Below, in pieces: positions 43,418-53,890 of a DNA stretch of 64,000 nucleotides. The DNA is from Pseudomonadota bacterium (GTDB taxonomy: Bacteria; Pseudomonadota; Alphaproteobacteria; Rickettsiales; UBA6187), in NCBI GenBank assembly GCA_027620075.1, contig JAQCEY010000001.1, positions 372,001 to 436,000 on the forward strand, given 5' to 3'. The notes under the pieces were generated by a model. That model ran no database searches and was not told the origin of the DNA. It saw only the letters and a list, made by a program, of their open reading frames with translations. A program made the position numbers and the translations under genes. Within the stretch, counting starts at the first letter, position 1. Every line of letters begins with the position of its first letter.

Positions 43418-46400
43418 GTGAAAAAATTCACCTTTTATTTTTTGTACGCCTTTTTAACGGTAATAATAATATTACCGTCCTCTAGCTATAGTATATCGGA
43501 TAATACCAAAAAAATTGTTGTAAAGGTTGTTGATAAAGGACAATTTTTAAGGATATTTTTCTATACCGACCCTGATGTAAAATTCACACCCAAAATGCAT
43601 GACGGTAAACTAGACGTATCTTTTGAAGAAGAATTTACTCCTTATTTAAATACCTTAGATAAAAATGTTAACAAATATATAAAGTCGATAGATACCACTA
43701 GCAATACAAAAACCATATCTTTTAATTTATATGATAACCGGTATGCGTACAGAAAATTTATCAGTGAGAAATTTGTTGGTATTGACTTAATTGTCAATAC
43801 CAAACAAGAGCCTGATATACAGGTCGCAAAAAAAGAGCCGCAATCTACAAAGAAAGAAGCCGTTCAAATTAAGGAGGAACAACCAAAACCTTTAAAAAGG
43901 GTAGTTGAGACTGCCGAATTAAATTTGTTACAGCAATTCGAAGATGCAGGTCTTGGCGAAAAGCTGTTTAGAAGCCTTGAACTGGCTCAAAACACCGTTG
44001 AAACTCCGACAGAAGAAACCGAAGAAGAGCTGGAATCGCAAGAAGTCGCCGAAGAGGATTCTCCGAGTACGCCTGAAATTGTAGAAAATAATAACACGGT
44101 TGCAGAAGAGCCGGAACCACAAAAATTTACAAAGAAGGACGGCTCGGCAGATAATTTGTTTTTTGAGTGGGACAGACCGGTTGGGGCTGCAGTATTTCAC
44201 AGAGGGGCGTATTTATGGGTTATATTTGATAAATACCGTCAGGTAAATACTACCGATATACTAACTGAAAAACCTGAAATATACGAAGATGCCGAGCAGC
44301 TTGATAACAAATATTATACTATTTTGAGATTAAAATTAAGGGATAGCTATTATGCCGTTCCACACAGGGAAGAAAACAACTGGCTAATATCCCTGACAAA
44401 ACAAAAATCCCTACCCCAATATGAGCCGGAAATATCAATTCAGGATAGCGAGCTTCACGGCTCAAAATTAAATATTAAAGGCTTTGAAAACACTTTAAAA
44501 CCTATCCGCCTAACCGACCCGACAGTTGGCGATGAAATGATAGTAATTCCTCTCATTGAGGAGAGCAGCGGCTTTAAAGTGCCAAGAAAATATCCCGATT
44601 ATACCGTTCTAAATACATATCAGGGTATAGTGATAAACCTGATATCCGACTTTATCAGTTTTGGTGCCGATAAAAACAATATTGAAATTTCAGGCCCCAC
44701 TAACAAACTGGCAGGAGGTGCACAGCTAGCCTTAAGAGAGCTACAGGAAAAAGAACGGCTGGCAAGGGAGCAGGTAGAACGCCTGAAAGAAAAGGGTCAG
44801 GACATTACAGCCATAAAATTCAACACGTGGAAAATCGGAGATGATAAAACCTACCTGAAAGACCTTAAAAACATTTTGTGGGAAATAACAGAGGTTGACT
44901 GGAAGGAAAAAAATGAAAAACGCCTTAAACTTGCAAGATTCTATTTTGCACATTCTTTATATCAGGAAGCTATCAGTATCATTAACACTATAAAGGAGTT
45001 TGACAAAAACTACGCTAAAAACAATGACGTAAGAATAGTTGAGGCAGCCTCATTATATATGGCACATAGATATGACGATTCGATTGAGGCATTTAATAAT
45101 ATCGATATCAATTCTCTTGATGAACGTGGCAAAGCCGAGATAGCGTTTTGGACGGCTGCGGCAAATATAGGACTCGGCAGCCAGATAAAAATTGATAAAT
45201 TCATCGGTAGTAACCCTGTACTTGAGCAAAAAAAAGAGGACGACAAAAATAGCCTTGAAGACGGCAATACTACCGATAATACAAGGCTGATTTATGAAAC
45301 CTCCTCAAGATTACTGCGTATAATCAGGCAGATTGACCCCGACTTTGCCAACTCCGAAGAAGTACAGAAACTTGAATCCACAGCACGTTTTGTTACCGAC
45401 CACTATCAGGAAGAGATAAAGCGCTTTGAAGAAAGCGAGTTATATCAATCATCCGACGCCTTTCAGATAGAAGATAACAAATTATGGTGGAGTACGTCCG
45501 AGCAAAGAAAACAAGAAGAACTAAGAATGAATTTTATTGAGAATGTTGAAGTATTTTTAAAATTCTATCCCGACAGGGTATTTAACGACTTTGCATTGAT
45601 AGCCCTAGAAGACAGGCTAAAAAGAAACGACGTGGTTGTCGCAGAAGAAATAATAAGCTTATTAAAAGACGAGGAACGGGAATTTACCAAAAACAGTATT
45701 GAGTTTCTAAGGGGACTGTTCTACGCAAAAGACGAGGAATCCGAAAAAGCTATTCAAACGTGGTTAAATCTAAGTGGAAATGTTTTAGACCGATATAACC
45801 GTACCCGTTCGCAACTAGCCCTTACGATATATGAGTTACGCCTGAAAAAAATTGAAGTCACCGATGCAATTGACAGATTAAACGACCTTCGCATAAGCTG
45901 GCGTGGCGGCGTTTTGGAATTCAATATATTAAAGATGCTTGGTGAATTCTACATGGAAGAAAAGGAATATATGAAAGGCTTTGCTGTATGGAGGTCTTCT
46001 ATAGCTGCATTCCCCGGTTCTGATGAATCACTGTTAATCGCAAAAAAAATGAGTGACAAGTTCGTACAGATATTCAGTCAGGGCGAAGTTGATGAAATGC
46101 CTAAGCTTGACGCTTTAACCCTTTATTACGAGTTCAGGGAACTAACTCCGATAGGTAAACTCGGAGATGAAATGATAAGCCGCCTTGCCGACCGCCTTAT
46201 TGAGGTTGACCTGCTAGACAGAGCTGCGGCACTCCTTACCCACCAGATACGTTTCAGGCTTATAGGGGAAGAGCGAGATATTACAGCCCTTAAACTTGTT
46301 AATGTTCACTTAAAAAACCGCTCACCGCAAAAAGCGTACGATGTTTTAATGGCAACGGAGAATGATAATATCAGTGAAGAAATAAAGGATAAAAGGCAAT

Positions 46401-46864
46401 ATATAAAGGCTCATGTATTGATAGAACTCGGCAAGAACAACCAAACCCTTGCACTTTTAAAAGGCAATGATAGCCAAAAAGCGGCATTTTTACGTGCCGA
46501 AGTTTACTGGCGTAACAAGGTATGGAACAAGGTTATCGATGAACTGGAAACACCGTTCAGGGATATAAGGAGGGACGGACGCAAGGTTACACAAGATGAG
46601 ATGAACCAGTTAATAAAGCTTGCCGTATCTTATGCTTTAATGGAGAGAAAAAGAAGATTACAGGTATTATACGAGGATTTCGAGCCACTCACTCCTGATA
46701 GTGATAGCAAGAAAGTATTTACATTCGTTGCTACCGACCGTGGACCCGTTGATTACAGAAATCTTGACCAAACGGTTGAGTTTGTAGACATGCAACAGTT
46801 CCTTGATAACTACCTGAAGGTAAACACAGAGCAGACCGCTACTAATGATGGTGGCGGTGCTTAA
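43418..46864 (+). CDS. large exported TPR-type protein of the flagellar cluster
   Basis: 1148 residues with a signal peptide or anchor (about 1-25). Residues about 30-130 form a beta-rich, AMIN-like domain (KIVVKVVDKGQFLRIFFYTD). An acidic Glu/Pro linker (about 135-240) and a second similar beta domain follow (about 245-330, DNLFFEWDRPVGAAVFHRGA). From about 490 to the end is an all-helical tetratricopeptide-like array (LARFYFAHSLYQEAISIINT, AEIAFWTAAANIGLG). Start is GTG. Comparable huge TPR proteins sit in flagellar clusters of some alphaproteobacteria; function unknown. The 3' end overlaps fliP by 4 bp. Confidence 0.8.
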   Translation: MKKFTFYFLYAFLTVIIILPSSSYSISDNTKKIVVKVVDKGQFLRIFFYTDPDVKFTPKMHDGKLDVSFEEEFTPYLNTLDKNVNKYIKSIDTTSNTKTISFNLYDNRYAYRKFISEKFVGIDLIVNTKQEPDIQVAKKEPQSTKKEAVQIKEEQPKPLKRVVETAELNLLQQFEDAGLGEKLFRSLELAQNTVETPTEETEEELESQEVAEEDSPSTPEIVENNNTVAEEPEPQKFTKKDGSADNLFFEWDRPVGAAVFHRGAYLWVIFDKYRQVNTTDILTEKPEIYEDAEQLDNKYYTILRLKLRDSYYAVPHREENNWLISLTKQKSLPQYEPEISIQDSELHGSKLNIKGFENTLKPIRLTDPTVGDEMIVIPLIEESSGFKVPRKYPDYTVLNTYQGIVINLISDFISFGADKNNIEISGPTNKLAGGAQLALRELQEKERLAREQVERLKEKGQDITAIKFNTWKIGDDKTYLKDLKNILWEITEVDWKEKNEKRLKLARFYFAHSLYQEAISIINTIKEFDKNYAKNNDVRIVEAASLYMAHRYDDSIEAFNNIDINSLDERGKAEIAFWTAAANIGLGSQIKIDKFIGSNPVLEQKKEDDKNSLEDGNTTDNTRLIYETSSRLLRIIRQIDPDFANSEEVQKLESTARFVTDHYQEEIKRFEESELYQSSDAFQIEDNKLWWSTSEQRKQEELRMNFIENVEVFLKFYPDRVFNDFALIALEDRLKRNDVVVAEEIISLLKDEEREFTKNSIEFLRGLFYAKDEESEKAIQTWLNLSGNVLDRYNRTRSQLALTIYELRLKKIEVTDAIDRLNDLRISWRGGVLEFNILKMLGEFYMEEKEYMKGFAVWRSSIAAFPGSDESLLIAKKMSDKFVQIFSQGEVDEMPKLDALTLYYEFRELTPIGKLGDEMISRLADRLIEVDLLDRAAALLTHQIRFRLIGEERDITALKLVNVHLKNRSPQKAYDVLMATENDNISEEIKDKRQYIKAHVLIELGKNNQTLALLKGNDSQKAAFLRAEVYWRNKVWNKVIDELETPFRDIRRDGRKVTQDEMNQLIKLAVSYALMERKRRLQVLYEDFEPLTPDSDSKKVFTFVATDRGPVDYRNLDQTVEFVDMQQFLDNYLKVNTEQTATNDGGGA

Positions 46865-47589
46865 CCGCCAAAACTTTTGACCAGACTCCCCACAACCATA
46901 TACCAGCCGTCTATAAGCACAAAAAATATAAGCTTGAACGGCAATGAAATTAACACCGGCGGTAACATCATCATACCCATAGCCATCAGGGTTGAAGCAA
47001 CCATCAGGTCAATTATCAAAAACGGTATGAACAGCAGAAAGCCTATTTCAAATGCACGCCTTAATTCACTTATCATAAATGCCGGTATTAAAATTCTTAA
47101 AGAGGTCTCTTCGATTTTTTCAGGAACCTTAGTATCTGACAATTCAAAAAACAGCCCCAAATCCTTTTCACGAACATTTTGCAGCATAAACACCTTGAAT
47201 GGTGCAATTGTAGGCTCAATCGCCTCTTCTTCGGTTATCTCCTCGTCCATCAAAGGCTTTAGCCCTTTATTATATGACTCCATAAAAACAGGCTGCATGA
47301 TAAACATGGTAAGAAAAAGTGATAAACTTATTATAACGGAATTAGGCGGAGTCTGCTGCAATCCTAGTGCCGTTCTTAAAAACGAGAACACAACAACTAT
47401 TCTGGTAAATGACGTTACCATCACCAATATTGAAGGAGCAAGGCTTATAACGGTAATAAGTGCTATAAGCTGTAATATCCTTGAAGTAACCTGCCCTCCC
47501 CCTTCGCCCATATCAAGCGACAATGTTTGAGCAACGGCATTATTATCGCCTAAAGCCAGCAATAAGGTAAAAAACAAGATTATCCTCAT
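46861..47589 (-). CDS. fliP: flagellar export gate protein FliP
   Basis: Core component of the flagellar type III export gate. N-terminal signal peptide (about 1-21), then LQLIALITVISLAPSILVMV and VTSFTRIVVVFSFLRTALGL, and the conserved C-terminal LIDLMVASTLMAMGMMMLPP. 242 residues is normal. It overlaps fliO by 4 bp upstream and the TPR gene by 4 bp at the 3' end. fliQ and fliR are not next to it. Confidence 0.96.
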   Translation of the reverse strand: MRIILFFTLLLALGDNNAVAQTLSLDMGEGGGQVTSRILQLIALITVISLAPSILVMVTSFTRIVVVFSFLRTALGLQQTPPNSVIISLSLFLTMFIMQPVFMESYNKGLKPLMDEEITEEEAIEPTIAPFKVFMLQNVREKDLGLFFELSDTKVPEKIEETSLRILIPAFMISELRRAFEIGFLLFIPFLIIDLMVASTLMAMGMMMLPPVLISLPFKLIFFVLIDGWYMVVGSLVKSFGG

Positions 47590-47876
47590 TTCTCCCCCTT
47601 TGAATCAGATTGTTTAACTGTGATGTTATTCTCAATTACAGTTTCACTGTTCGCACCAAGTAATATAAGATGTTCGACATCATCCCTCTTGACTAATAAC
47701 AACTTACGTTTTGCATCAACATAAAAAACCTCTTCTAAGGAAATACGCTTTGCGGCTTTTGACTTGCCTGCAAACTGACCTGAGGATACCCTCTTCAACA
47801 AGAATGAAAAAAGTCCTATCAGCCCCAAAACGAACACCAGTGCTAATATTGCTTTAATGTAGGCTGTGTAATCCAT
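47586..47876 (-). CDS. fliO: flagellar biosynthesis protein FliO
   Basis: 96 residues: one transmembrane segment (about 7-27, ILALVFVLGLIGLFSFLLKR) and a small cytoplasmic domain with ISLEEVFYVDAKRKLLLVKR, the FliO signature, and HLILLG. FliO helps to stabilise FliP, which follows with a 4-bp overlap. The gene before it ends one base upstream. Confidence 0.9.
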   Translation of the reverse strand: MDYTAYIKAILALVFVLGLIGLFSFLLKRVSSGQFAGKSKAAKRISLEEVFYVDAKRKLLLVKRDDVEHLILLGANSETVIENNITVKQSDSKGEK

Positions 47877-48215
47877 TTATTTAGCCTCATTCACACTGTT
47901 CAACATAGCCGTGCCATATGCTGACTGTGCCTTTCGCCTTTGAGAAGTATAATTAATCTGCTCTCCTATCTCTAACTTACGTTCGGTAAGTGTTTCAACA
48001 ATATAAGTTAATTCCTTTACGATATTGTCTATTTTTTCATCATATGATTTAGCCTCGGCAGCAGGAAGTTTTGTAACTAAATCACAAAACTTTCTGACAT
48101 TCCTGTCTATATTTTCCATATTAACTTCCTTACCCGCATCAAGGGCGTGCATAGAAGCTTCTATTTCACCGCAAATAAATTTGTATAACCTATCGGGATT
48201 TATATCTTTTTCCAT
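47877..48215 (-). CDS. small hypothetical protein coupled to fliO
   Basis: 112 residues, soluble, entirely helical by composition (FICGEIEASMHALDAGKEV, then KIDNIVKELTYIVETLTERK), with conserved-looking C-terminus QRRKAQSAYGTA. I do not recognise it. Its stop is immediately before the fliO start, and it follows the acyl-CoA dehydrogenase by 6 bp. The length and helicity would suit a flagellar chaperone of FlgN or FliT type, but no motif proves it. Confidence 0.65.
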   Translation of the reverse strand: MEKDINPDRLYKFICGEIEASMHALDAGKEVNMENIDRNVRKFCDLVTKLPAAEAKSYDEKIDNIVKELTYIVETLTERKLEIGEQINYTSQRRKAQSAYGTAMLNSVNEAK

Positions 48216-48221
48216 AACTCA

Positions 48222-49880
48222 TTACCTAACTACTATCTCGTGCAAATAATTCACCTCCGGAAGAAGAAAGTCCATATAAAATTTTATAGTTTTTCTTTTT
48301 AGTTTGAAAAAACCCGATTCATCATCACCTAACGCCTTATCGGACATTGCCATCATAACCCCGCCCATAACAACCCCGAAAAGCCTTGTATAGTAATAAG
48401 CCTTAAACTCGGCTTTCTTATCGTCCATAGAACGTATCTGAGATGTAGCGTTCACCAATTTACCTATCGCATCTTTTACTACATCTTCGAACACACTTCC
48501 CTGCACAAGTTCAAAAACCTCAACAGACAGGCTTTCAAACAGCCTACCGTCATTTATAATTATTTTACGCTTCACCAGATCCATTGCCTGAATACCGTTA
48601 GTGCCTTCATATATCATGGCTATCCGTGAGTCACGCAGGTTTTGTGCTATCCCGTAATCTTCAACATAACCTACCCCGCCAAATACCTGCATAGCTTCCG
48701 ATGACATAAAAAAGCCCATATCGGTTGCATTGGCTTTTAAAACAGGGATAAGTATATCGGTTATTTCTTTATATTTTTCTTTAACCGCTTCATCTTCATG
48801 ATTTCTTGAAAGGTCGATACACTTGCCTATATAATAAGACAAAGCACGCATTGCCTCTGTTTGGCTTCGTATAGTAATCAGCATACGTTTAACGTCAGGA
48901 TATTTAGCTATAGGCAATCCTCCCTGCACACGCTCTGCCGCAAAATTCTCCGCCTTTTGTAACGAATCCTCGGCAATGGCTACTCCTTCTACACCGACTG
49001 CAAGCCTTGCATTATTCATCATAGTGAACATATATTTTATGCCGTGATTTTCTTCTCCGACAAGATAACCTACCGCTCCATTTTCATCACCGAAATTCAA
49101 AACTGCCGTCGGGCTTCCGTGAATACCCAGCTTATGTTCGATACTTATAACCCTGATATCATTTTTAGAACCGTCCTCTAAAACCTTCGGCACAATAAAA
49201 AGCGATATGCCTTTTATTCCATCAGGTGCATCTTCACATCTTGCCAGAACCATATGGATAATATTATCGGTATAATCGTGATCTCCAAAGGTAATAAATA
49301 TTTTCTGACCTTTTATCAGATACTTATCGCCGTCTTTTTTAGCTATAGTTTTAACCGCCCCAATGTCCGAACCTGCCGTTGACTCGGTAAGGCACATAGT
49401 CGCCGTCCACTCACCTGAAACTAACTTCCTCAGATATTTTTCTCTTTGGTCGGCACTACCGTGATTTTCGAGCAACTCCACCCCCCCTTGAGTCAATAAC
49501 GGGCAAAGTGCAAAAGCAAAATTAGCACCGCTCCACATTTCAGATATGGCAGTCGATACCAACCACGGCAAGCCCTGCCCCCCTATTTCAGTAGAAAAAG
49601 GAACTGAATTCCAGCCGTTTTTTACAAACTGCTCATAGGCTTCTTTAAATCCTTCAGGTGTAGTTGTAACCGAATCTTTAGAATGTGCCCCCTGCTTATC
49701 TCCGATAACATTCAACGGAGAAAGCCTTTTGCCTGCAAATTTTGATGCCTCATCAAGCACGGCATTTATCAAAGACCCTGATAAATCCTTATACTTATCA
49801 AGCCTCAAAACATCTTCTAATTTCAGAACATCATTTAACAAAAAATTGATATCGTCTAAAGGAGCGTTGTAATTTTGCAT
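48222..49880 (-). CDS. acyl-CoA dehydrogenase (long C-terminally extended type)
   Basis: 552-residue FAD enzyme of fatty-acid-type beta-oxidation. ATMCLTESTAGSDIGAVKT (substrate/FAD region), FITFGDHD, MQVFGGVGYVEDYGIAQ and the catalytic Glu in MIYEGTNGIQAMDL (about residue 421) are clear. The extra C-terminal domain of about 130 residues and N-terminal extension are those of the DmdC-like subgroup, so the substrate could be a short acyl or methylthio-propionyl-CoA; this is not decided by sequence. It is just upstream of fliO/fliP genes on the same strand, an unusual pairing. Confidence 0.9.
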   Translation of the reverse strand: MQNYNAPLDDINFLLNDVLKLEDVLRLDKYKDLSGSLINAVLDEASKFAGKRLSPLNVIGDKQGAHSKDSVTTTPEGFKEAYEQFVKNGWNSVPFSTEIGGQGLPWLVSTAISEMWSGANFAFALCPLLTQGGVELLENHGSADQREKYLRKLVSGEWTATMCLTESTAGSDIGAVKTIAKKDGDKYLIKGQKIFITFGDHDYTDNIIHMVLARCEDAPDGIKGISLFIVPKVLEDGSKNDIRVISIEHKLGIHGSPTAVLNFGDENGAVGYLVGEENHGIKYMFTMMNNARLAVGVEGVAIAEDSLQKAENFAAERVQGGLPIAKYPDVKRMLITIRSQTEAMRALSYYIGKCIDLSRNHEDEAVKEKYKEITDILIPVLKANATDMGFFMSSEAMQVFGGVGYVEDYGIAQNLRDSRIAMIYEGTNGIQAMDLVKRKIIINDGRLFESLSVEVFELVQGSVFEDVVKDAIGKLVNATSQIRSMDDKKAEFKAYYYTRLFGVVMGGVMMAMSDKALGDDESGFFKLKRKTIKFYMDFLLPEVNYLHEIVVR

Positions 49881-50061
49881 GGCTTATCCGTTCAATTATA
49901 ATCAAAAAAAATGTTCCGTGAAGTTTTATACTCTAATATGTTTTTCAACTATTTTCTATAGTATTTTATAAAAAATACCCCGCTGAAAAAAATAGCTTTA
50001 TATTGGAACGTTTATTATATATAAACGGCTAAAAAACGGTCATTGCTAACTAGTATAGTTT

Positions 50062-50162
50062 TACGTCATTACCCGAATTTTGTGTAACAAAATTATAGGG
50101 TAATCCGGTTCAAATTGTGGGAGTTCCCCCTATAATTTTCTACGAAAATTCGGGGGACGACG
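50062..50162. repeat. palindromic repeat upstream of argG
   Basis: This lies in the 315-bp gap 49881-50195. TACGTCATTACCCG at the left and CGGGGGACGACG at the right are outer arms. Two inner hairpins pair CCCGAATTTTGTG with ACAAAATTATAGGG, and CCCCCTATAATTTTC with GAAAATTCGGGGG. The right half repeats the unit at 34810-34841. The rest of the gap is AT-rich with no gene seen. Confidence 0.85.
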
Positions 50163-50228
50163 CAATTTAAGGTGCGTTAACTATTTAGGTTAGCAATGCT
50201 AAAAAACGGGATTCAACAGGGACATAAA

Positions 50229-51455
50229 ATGACTAACAACGTAAAAAAAGTGGTACTGGCATATTCGGGCGGTTTGGATACATCGGTAATATTATGCTGG
50301 TTAAAAGAACAATATAATTGTGAGGTAGTTACTTTCACGGCTGATATCGGTCAGGGCGAGGAGCTTGACCCTGTTCGCAGCAAAGCGGAGCAATTCGGCG
50401 TTACTCAAATATTCATTGATGACCTGCGTGAAGAATTCGTAAGGGACTATGTATTCCCTATGTTCCGTGCTAATGCTATTTATGAGGGCGAATATCTGCT
50501 TGGCACTTCAATTGCCCGTCCGTTAATTGCAAAACGCCAGATAGAAATTGCCAAAGAGGTGGGTGCTGATGCAGTATCTCACGGAGCAACCGGCAAAGGA
50601 AACGACCAAATACGTTTTGAGCTTGGTTATTATGCTTTAAAACCCGATGTAAAAGTTATAGCCCCTTGGCGTGAGTGGAATTTGAACTCCCGTACCAAAC
50701 TTATAAAATACGCAGAAGAAAGAGGAATCCCCGTAGCTATGGATAAAAGGGGTGAGGCTCCATACTCAATGGACGCAAATCTGCTTCACATATCATATGA
50801 AGGGAAAGTATTGGAAGACCCTTGGCAAGCATATACCGAAGATATGTTCCGTCTTACCGTATCTCCTGAAAACGCACCGGATAAACCTACATATATAGAG
50901 ATAGAGTTCGATAATGGTGACGCTATTGCCATAGACGGTGAAAAACTGTCCCCTGCCAACTTACTTGCTAAATTGAACAAGCTTGGAGGTGCAAACGGTA
51001 TCGGAAGACTTGATATAGTTGAAAACCGCTATATCGGCATGAAATCCCGTGGTGTATATGAAACTCCGGGGGGAACTGTTTTATTAAAAGCACGCAGAGG
51101 AATAGAAAGCATTACATTAGATAAGGGTGCTATGCACCTGAAAGATGAGCTAATGCCACGCTATGCCGAGCTGATTTACAACGGCTACTGGTGGAGTCCC
51201 GAGCGTTATATGCTACAGGCTGCAATTGACAGATGCCAAAACCGTGTGAACGGTCTTGTCCGCTTAAAACTATATAAAGGCTCGGTTGAGGTTGTAGGTC
51301 GCAAGTCTGCTAATAGCTTATACAGCAACGAGATAGTGACCTTCGAAGAAGATGAAGTATATAATCAAAAGGATGCCGAAGGATTTATTAAGCTGAACGC
51401 ACTGCGTTTACGCTTGGGAAAGAATCATAGCGAGAATTATCCTTCACCTGATTAG
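50229..51455 (+). CDS. argG: argininosuccinate synthase
   Basis: Citrulline plus aspartate plus ATP gives argininosuccinate (arginine synthesis). N-terminal P-loop [16 protein letters not shown], then [19 protein letters not shown] and [20 protein letters not shown] chose ATG 50229 (408 residues, AGGGA 8 bp upstream) rather than the ATG at 50196, because family members begin just before the P-loop. No other arg gene is nearby. The gene is framed by palindromic repeats; the downstream one begins at its stop codon. Confidence 0.95.
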   Translation: MTNNVKKVVLAYSGGLDTSVILCWLKEQYNCEVVTFTADIGQGEELDPVRSKAEQFGVTQIFIDDLREEFVRDYVFPMFRANAIYEGEYLLGTSIARPLIAKRQIEIAKEVGADAVSHGATGKGNDQIRFELGYYALKPDVKVIAPWREWNLNSRTKLIKYAEERGIPVAMDKRGEAPYSMDANLLHISYEGKVLEDPWQAYTEDMFRLTVSPENAPDKPTYIEIEFDNGDAIAIDGEKLSPANLLAKLNKLGGANGIGRLDIVENRYIGMKSRGVYETPGGTVLLKARRGIESITLDKGAMHLKDELMPRYAELIYNGYWWSPERYMLQAAIDRCQNRVNGLVRLKLYKGSVEVVGRKSANSLYSNEIVTFEEDEVYNQKDAEGFIKLNALRLRLGKNHSENYPSPD

Positions 51456-51588
51456 ACTCTGCATAATAAATACGTCATCGCCTGAATTTGTGAAACAAAT
51501 TATAGGGCGATCTCATGAGATTACCCTATAATTGCCTTTGGCAATTCGGGTAATGACGAGTTTCATTTGCATTATGCAGAGGTCTTAA
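51454..51588. repeat. long palindromic repeat starting at the argG stop codon
   Basis: The outer arms AGACTCTGCATAAT (51454-51467) and ATTATGCAGAGGTCT (about 51571-51585) are inverted. Inside are GTCATCGCC to GGCGAT and TACCCTATAATTG to CAATTCGGGTA hairpins. The right half (from about 51547) matches 29299-29340. Fills the argG-yejE spacer. Confidence 0.85.
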
Positions 51589-51614
51589 AGGGAGAAGGGA
51601 CTAAGATTTGAATT

Positions 51615-52637
51615 TTACCAAGCCTTTCTCGGATCAAAAGCATCTCTTACAGCCTCCCCGATAAAGACAAGCAATGTCAGCATTATAGACAACACAAGAA
51701 AGCCTGTAATACCAAGCCATGGTGCTTGCAAATTTGCCTTGCCCTGTGCCAATAATTCGCCAAGAGAAGGAGAGCCGGCAGGCAACCCAAACCCTATAAA
51801 ATCAAGCGATGTCAATGTTGTAATAGCACCTGTTAATATAAAAGGTAAGAATGTTAATGCAGAAACCATAGCGTTAGGCAAAACATGCCTGAATATTATA
51901 ACGGATTCGCCCACTCCCAGAGCTTTAGCAGCTTTGACATATTCAAGGTTTCTTGCCTTGAGGAACTCGGCACGCACCACCGCCACAAGGTTTGTCCAGT
52001 TGAACAACAAGATTATTATAAGTAGCCACCAAAAATTAGGGGTCACTACCGAGGCTAGTATTATCAATATGAATAATACGGGAAGCCCCACCCATATCTC
52101 AATAAATCTTTGGAATAACAAGTCAAGCGTTCCTCCAAAATATCCCTGTACCGCTCCTGCCGCTATACCTATGATAGAACCGAAAACAGTGAGGATTAAG
52201 GCGAAAAACACCGACAGCCTGAAACCGTATATGGTTCTTGCCATAACGTCACGCCCCTGATCGTCTGTTCCAAGCAGATTGTCAAAGGTCGGAGCCGAAG
52301 GTGCAGGCGTGGGAAGGTCATAGTTTATGGTGCGGTAGCTATAGCGTATCGGAGGCCATACCATCCAACCATTGCCTTTATCTTCAATAAGTTTAGTTAC
52401 ATACGGGTCACGGTAATCTGCCTCCGTTCCAAAATCACCGCCAAATTCCGTTTCAGCATATTGAAAAAGCACCGGAACATAAAGCTCACCTTCATATTTT
52501 ACCAATATAGGCTTATCATTTGCTACGAACTCGGCAAGGATACTGATAACAAATAGTACGGAGAATATCCAAAAGGAATAATACCCCCTTTTGTTATTCT
52601 TAAAATTTGCGATACGTCTTTTTACAAGTGGTGTCAT
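51615..52637 (-). CDS. yejE: YejE-like ABC transporter permease
   Basis: Inner-membrane permease of the oligopeptide/microcin C family. 340 residues: N-terminal helix (about 20-38), a periplasmic stretch with the YejE-type [21 protein letters not shown] region and [20 protein letters not shown], then five more helices and the EAA-loop [19 protein letters not shown]. Start overlaps the yejB stop by 4 bp. Neither the binding protein (yejA) nor the ATPase (yejF) is adjacent. Confidence 0.9.
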   Translation of the reverse strand: MTPLVKRRIANFKNNKRGYYSFWIFSVLFVISILAEFVANDKPILVKYEGELYVPVLFQYAETEFGGDFGTEADYRDPYVTKLIEDKGNGWMVWPPIRYSYRTINYDLPTPAPSAPTFDNLLGTDDQGRDVMARTIYGFRLSVFFALILTVFGSIIGIAAGAVQGYFGGTLDLLFQRFIEIWVGLPVLFILIILASVVTPNFWWLLIIILLFNWTNLVAVVRAEFLKARNLEYVKAAKALGVGESVIIFRHVLPNAMVSALTFLPFILTGAITTLTSLDFIGFGLPAGSPSLGELLAQGKANLQAPWLGITGFLVLSIMLTLLVFIGEAVRDAFDPRKAW

Positions 52638-53743
52638 ACATCTCTCCTTTCAAAATCGATTCTCGGATCGATAAGGCGGTATGTAAGGTCACCTACAAGG
52701 TTAAGGACAAGCCCTATTATAGTAAAGAAAAACAACGTTCCGAAAATAACCGGATAATCACGGCTTACCACCGCTTCAAAACCCAAAAGCCCCAAGCCGT
52801 CTAATGAAAATATTGTTTCGATAAGCAAGGAGCCTGTAAATAATATACCGATAAAAGCACTGGGGAAACCTGCAACAACAATAAGCATGGCGTTCCTGAA
52901 CACGTGACCGTATAGCACCCGTTTTTCAGATAGCCCCTTTGCCCTTGCGGTTATAACATACTGCTTTCCTATTTCTTCTAAAAAAGAGTTTTTCGTAAGC
53001 ATGGTAAGCCCTGCAAAACCGCTTATCACCATGGCTAGCACGGGCAGTGCTATATGCCAAAAATAATCATAAACTTTCTGCCATGCGGAAAAGCTTTCCC
53101 AACCGGGAGAGGTCAGCCCCCTAAGCGGGAATATCTGCCAATAGCTACCTCCGGCAAAAAATACTATTAAAATAATAGCAAATAAAAACCCCGGAATGGC
53201 GTAGCCTATGGAAACCAATGTACTTGTCCAAATATCAAAATTAGAGCCGTCCCTAACCGCCTTCCTGATTCCAAGGGGAATGGATATTAAATAAACCAGT
53301 AACGTTGTCCAAAGCCCCAAAGAAATGGATACGGGCATCTTATCAATTACCAGTTCTATTACCTTTTTATCCTTAAAAAAACTATCCCCAAAATCAAATA
53401 CGGCATAATTTTTAAGCATATCAAAAAAACGTATATGTATAGGTTTATCAAAACCATACAACTTCTCAATTTCTTTTATCAGGTCGGGGTCAAGCCCCTG
53501 AGCTCCACGATATTTTGACGAACCGCCTGATGCTAAATTCTTATTGGCGTTGCCTGCATTCGGCATATCCCCCATATTTCCCGTAAAGCGAGCGGTTGCA
53601 TCAACACCCGTATGCGTCACCTGAGCTATCATCTGCTCAACAGGTCCCCCGGGGGCAACATGTACTATTATAAAGTTTATAAGAACAATACCCAGCAATG
53701 TAGGTATCATCAGCAGCAATCTTTTTAGTATGTAATTAAACAT
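52634..53743 (-). CDS. yejB: YejB-like ABC transporter permease
   Basis: 369-residue partner permease. [20 protein letters not shown] with [17 protein letters not shown] is the typical YejB start. An inserted periplasmic Gly/Asn-rich region follows (about 45-80), and then [12 protein letters not shown] and the EAA loop [20 protein letters not shown]. Six membrane segments. Pairs with yejE by a 4-bp overlap, forming the channel of a peptide importer. Confidence 0.92.
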   Translation of the reverse strand: MFNYILKRLLLMIPTLLGIVLINFIIVHVAPGGPVEQMIAQVTHTGVDATARFTGNMGDMPNAGNANKNLASGGSSKYRGAQGLDPDLIKEIEKLYGFDKPIHIRFFDMLKNYAVFDFGDSFFKDKKVIELVIDKMPVSISLGLWTTLLVYLISIPLGIRKAVRDGSNFDIWTSTLVSIGYAIPGFLFAIILIVFFAGGSYWQIFPLRGLTSPGWESFSAWQKVYDYFWHIALPVLAMVISGFAGLTMLTKNSFLEEIGKQYVITARAKGLSEKRVLYGHVFRNAMLIVVAGFPSAFIGILFTGSLLIETIFSLDGLGLLGFEAVVSRDYPVIFGTLFFFTIIGLVLNLVGDLTYRLIDPRIDFERRDV

Positions 53744-53890
53744 TATACATATAGCTTTTTTATTTTATTTCAGATAAAAGAATATAGGATAATAATTAAA
53801 TATAAATAATATATTCGGATAGTTTTTCAGATAATTTTCAAATAAGAATATATGTATATTTTTTACTCAATTTAATAAAGGTGATTTAAC

